A stretch of 7,382 nt of DNA, taken from the NCBI GenBank assembly GCA_014859075.1, contig JACUUW010000314.1:1-7382 (forward strand), given 5' to 3'. Positions 5,771 through 7,382 of this stretch are shown piece after piece. The position numbers and the translations under genes were made by a program. Below the pieces are notes generated by a model that was not told the DNA's origin, ran no database searches, and saw only the letters and a list, made by a program, of their open reading frames with translations. Each line of letters opens with the position of its first letter. Position 1 is the stretch's first letter. This DNA is from Desulforudis sp. (GTDB lineage Bacteria > Bacillota > Desulfotomaculia > Desulfotomaculales > Desulforudaceae).

Positions 5771-5801
5771 TTTCTTCTAACGAAGAAGCAGGTGTTGTCT
5801 A

Positions 5802-6929
5802 TTGAAGGAACACCCCATCTGGGTGGAGATCAATCTATCCAACCTGGCCCACAACGTCGGTGAGGTGCGCCGGCTGGTCGGCCGCGATACCGAGATGGCG
5901 GCGGTGGTCAAGGCCAACGCCTACGGCCACGGACTGGTGGAGGCGGCCCGCACGTTTTTGGACGCGGGGGCCGACAGCCTGGCGGTGGCCCGGGTCGGGG
6001 AAGGCGTTAAGCTGCGCCGGGCCGGCGTTGACGCCGAAATCCTGGTGATGAGCTTTACCCCTCCGGCCCAGTACGAAGCGGCCCTTGACCGGAAGCTGGT
6101 ACTGACGGTGTATGATCCAGACCTGGCCGCACAGTTGTCCGAGATCGCCGGGCGCCGGGGCGAGGCGGCCAGGGTGCACCTGAAGGTGGATACCGGCATG
6201 GGCCGGCTGGGCGTGCCGGCCGACCGGGACCTGTACCGGCGCATCGTGTCCATCGCTTTCCTGCCGCACCTGGAAGTTGAGGGGATATACACGCACTTCG
6301 CGAACGCCGATCAGGTGGACAAAAGGCACGCCCAACACCAGCTGGTCCAATTCATCGAAGTCACCTGCAGCCTGGGGCAGGACGGGGTGGACATCCCCCT
6401 GCTGCACGCCGCCAACAGCGCCGCGATTATCGATATCCCCGAAAGCCGCCTGAACATGGTCCGCCCCGGCATCATGCTCTATGGACTGTATCCCTCGGAG
6501 ACGGTGGACAAGAAGCAGGTCCGCCTGCGGCCGGCCATGAGCCTGAAGGCCCAGGTGGGCTTCGTAAAACGCGTACCGGCCGGGTGTACGGTGAGTTACG
6601 GCTCCACGTATGTTACTCCGTCTCCGACCGTGCTGGCCACCGTACCCTGCGGGTACGCGGACGGCTACAACCGCCGGCTTTCCAACCGGGGCGAGGTGTT
6701 GATCCGGGGCCGGCGCGCGCCGGTGGTGGGCCGGGTGTGCATGGACCAGTTTGTGGTCGACGTGGGCCACATCCCCGACGTGGCTGTGGGCGATGAGGTC
6801 GTGTTGTTCGGGCGTCAGGACGAAGCCGAGCTGCCGGTGGAAGAAATCGCAAACGTGATCGGCACGATCAACTACGAAGTGGTCAGTAACGTCGCGGCCC
6901 GGGTGCCCCGGGTTTACCTCCGGGACTAG
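5802..6929 (+). CDS. alr: Alanine racemase
   Basis: Alr is a pyridoxal-phosphate enzyme that interconverts L- and D-alanine, supplying D-alanine for peptidoglycan in the cytoplasm. The 375 residues match the usual 360-390. The N-terminal barrel carries AVVKANAYGHG (34-44), where K37 binds the cofactor. HLKVDTGMGRLG (126-137), YTHFANAD (163-170) and NMVRPGIMLYGLYPS (218-232) follow. The C-terminal domain has the catalytic tyrosine Y266 in SYGSTY, CGYADGYNRRLSNRG (283-297) and the substrate-site loop RVCMDQFVVDVG (311-322; M314, D315). TTG at 5802 is used, with AGGTG 7 nt upstream; no nearby ATG is in frame. It lies 139 bp after nnr across a repeat-bearing gap, so it may have its own promoter or be read through. 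A clear terminator follows. The sequence appears complete and functional. Confidence 0.97.
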   Translation: MKEHPIWVEINLSNLAHNVGEVRRLVGRDTEMAAVVKANAYGHGLVEAARTFLDAGADSLAVARVGEGVKLRRAGVDAEILVMSFTPPAQYEAALDRKLVLTVYDPDLAAQLSEIAGRRGEAARVHLKVDTGMGRLGVPADRDLYRRIVSIAFLPHLEVEGIYTHFANADQVDKRHAQHQLVQFIEVTCSLGQDGVDIPLLHAANSAAIIDIPESRLNMVRPGIMLYGLYPSETVDKKQVRLRPAMSLKAQVGFVKRVPAGCTVSYGSTYVTPSPTVLATVPCGYADGYNRRLSNRGEVLIRGRRAPVVGRVCMDQFVVDVGHIPDVAVGDEVVLFGRQDEAELPVEEIANVIGTINYEVVSNVAARVPRVYLRD

Positions 6930-7024
6930 AAGGACAGCCCCACTGTATGCCGGCGCAATCCTCGCTGGAACCTTTTCGCTTCCCCGGCCGGCGCAACACA
7001 CATCATGATGGTAACCCTGATACC

Positions 7025-7055
7025 GGACGCCCGGTGTGGGCGCTCCTTTCTTTTT
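7025..7055 (+). terminator. Intrinsic terminator after alr
   Basis: CGCCC (7028-7032) pairs with GGGCG (7038-7042) around GGTGT. The stem is extended by GGA (7025-7027) with TCC (7044-7046) across a one-base bulge (C7043). TTTCTTTTT follows directly (7047-7055). This is the best terminator in the window. It separates alr from the MFS gene and probably ends the nnr/alr-side transcripts. The 95 bp between the alr stop and the stem show nothing else recognisable. Confidence 0.78.
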
Positions 7056-7084
7056 GGACGGCGGGTCAACCGGTGTGCTAGGAT
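7054..7084 (+). promoter_or_regulatory. Candidate promoter for the MFS transporter gene
   Basis: TTGGAC (7054-7059, matching TTGACA at its first three positions) and an extended -10 TGCTAGGAT (7076-7084) are separated by 19 bp. The spacer is longer than ideal, which the TGN extension may offset. The -35 element overlaps the end of the alr terminator T-run. A second A/T-rich hexamer, TATAGT (7084-7089), is the alternative -10. Confidence 0.4.
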
Positions 7085-7105
7085 ATAGTTCGGAGGCGAG
7101 AGCAG

Positions 7106-7382
7106 TTGAGTCTGGAACCGTCCGCCGCGGAAGACCTGCAGAGAAAAACCGGGCCGTCCACCTCGAAAGCCCGACCCCTGGCCGCCTTGCGCCACCGCAA
7201 TTTCCGCCTCTACTGGCTGGGCCAGTCCGTGTCTTTGGTCGGAACCTGGATCCAGAACGTGGCGCTGTCCTGGTTGGTGCTGGAACTGACCAACTCGGCC
7301 TTCCTCCTGGGACTGGTGGGCGCGGCGCAGTTTGCACCGGTGCTTCTTTTCAGCCTGGTGGGCGGCGTAATCGCCGACCACG
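7106..7382 (+). CDS. MFS transporter, N-terminal fragment (runs off right edge)
   Basis: A TTG at 7106 with GGAGG 9 nt upstream opens 92 codons to the window edge. After a cytoplasmic tail (1-30) the sequence RHRNFRLYWLGQSVSLVGTW (30-48 region) leads into the first membrane helix (about 34-58). The second (about 66-90) ends in LVGGVIADH, the place where this family has the conserved G-x-x-x-D-R/H loop between helices 2 and 3. The pattern FRLYW-x-GQ-x-x-S-x-x-GTWIQ-x-x-ALSWLVLELT is typical of the EntS/MFS_3 type of exporter, often annotated as enterobactin- or multidrug-efflux-like. Roughly 300 more residues would be expected beyond the window. The substrate cannot be predicted. It is set off from alr by a terminator and a likely promoter of its own. 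Confidence 0.88.
   Translation, partial: MSLEPSAAEDLQRKTGPSTSKARPLAALRHRNFRLYWLGQSVSLVGTWIQNVALSWLVLELTNSAFLLGLVGAAQFAPVLLFSLVGGVIADH

Noticed and set aside
5835..7337. 500-codon minus-strand open frame opposite alr and the MFS start
   Set aside because: It crosses the alr terminator and the MFS promoter region and has no coherent domain. It is a shadow of alr.
1..7382. CRISPR array, tRNA or rRNA gene, insertion sequence with transposase
   Set aside because: No regularly spaced repeats, no tRNA cloverleaf or T-loop consensus, no rRNA signature and no transposase-like protein were seen on either strand.

Overview
The window looks like an ordinary chromosomal stretch of a moderately GC-rich Firmicute. 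A Peptococcaceae-like or other thermophilic or anaerobic Clostridia lineage (Desulfotomaculum, Pelotomaculum or Desulforudis type) is my best guess. This rests on the gene set (an acpS-nnr-alr neighbourhood and a LytS/LytR pair), strong GGAGG-type ribosome binding sites and the very frequent TTG start codons. It is an inference; the genus cannot be fixed from the sequence alone. Housekeeping functions dominate, and I found no convincing new multi-gene system.

Layout. Positions 1-307 (minus strand) hold the first 102 codons of a PAS-domain sensor or regulator that runs off the left edge. Its upstream region (308-680) has no convincing gene. It contains GC-rich inverted repeats with mutually exclusive pairings (about 333-413), a GGGAC-N4-GTCCC inverted repeat (426-439), further weak hairpins (513-597) and an extended -10 promoter (618-626) facing right. 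Positions 681-1379 encode a membrane-anchored DUF218 (YdcF/SanA/ElyC-type) protein. A probable promoter at 1441-1469 then drives a LytS-type histidine kinase (1588-2940) and a LytTR response regulator (2915-3670) whose genes overlap. After 28 bp come acpS (3699-4097) and, 2 bp later, a bifunctional nnr (4100-5662). No terminator separates these four genes, so they may be co-transcribed.

The 139-bp gap between nnr and alr holds a possible 23-codon ORF with a good ribosome binding site and a REP-like palindrome built on GGGGTCTGACCCC, with a partial second copy. Alanine racemase (5802-6929) follows and ends at a clear intrinsic terminator (7025-7055). A new promoter then starts an MFS transporter gene (from 7106), which is cut by the right edge.

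How the genes work together. AcpS activates acyl carrier protein for lipid synthesis, Nnr repairs damaged NAD(P)H, and Alr supplies D-alanine for peptidoglycan. With the DUF218 protein (a family linked to cell-envelope metabolism) and the LytS/LytR pair, this is a loosely envelope-related housekeeping neighbourhood. Seven of the eight protein starts are non-ATG (six TTG, one GTG).
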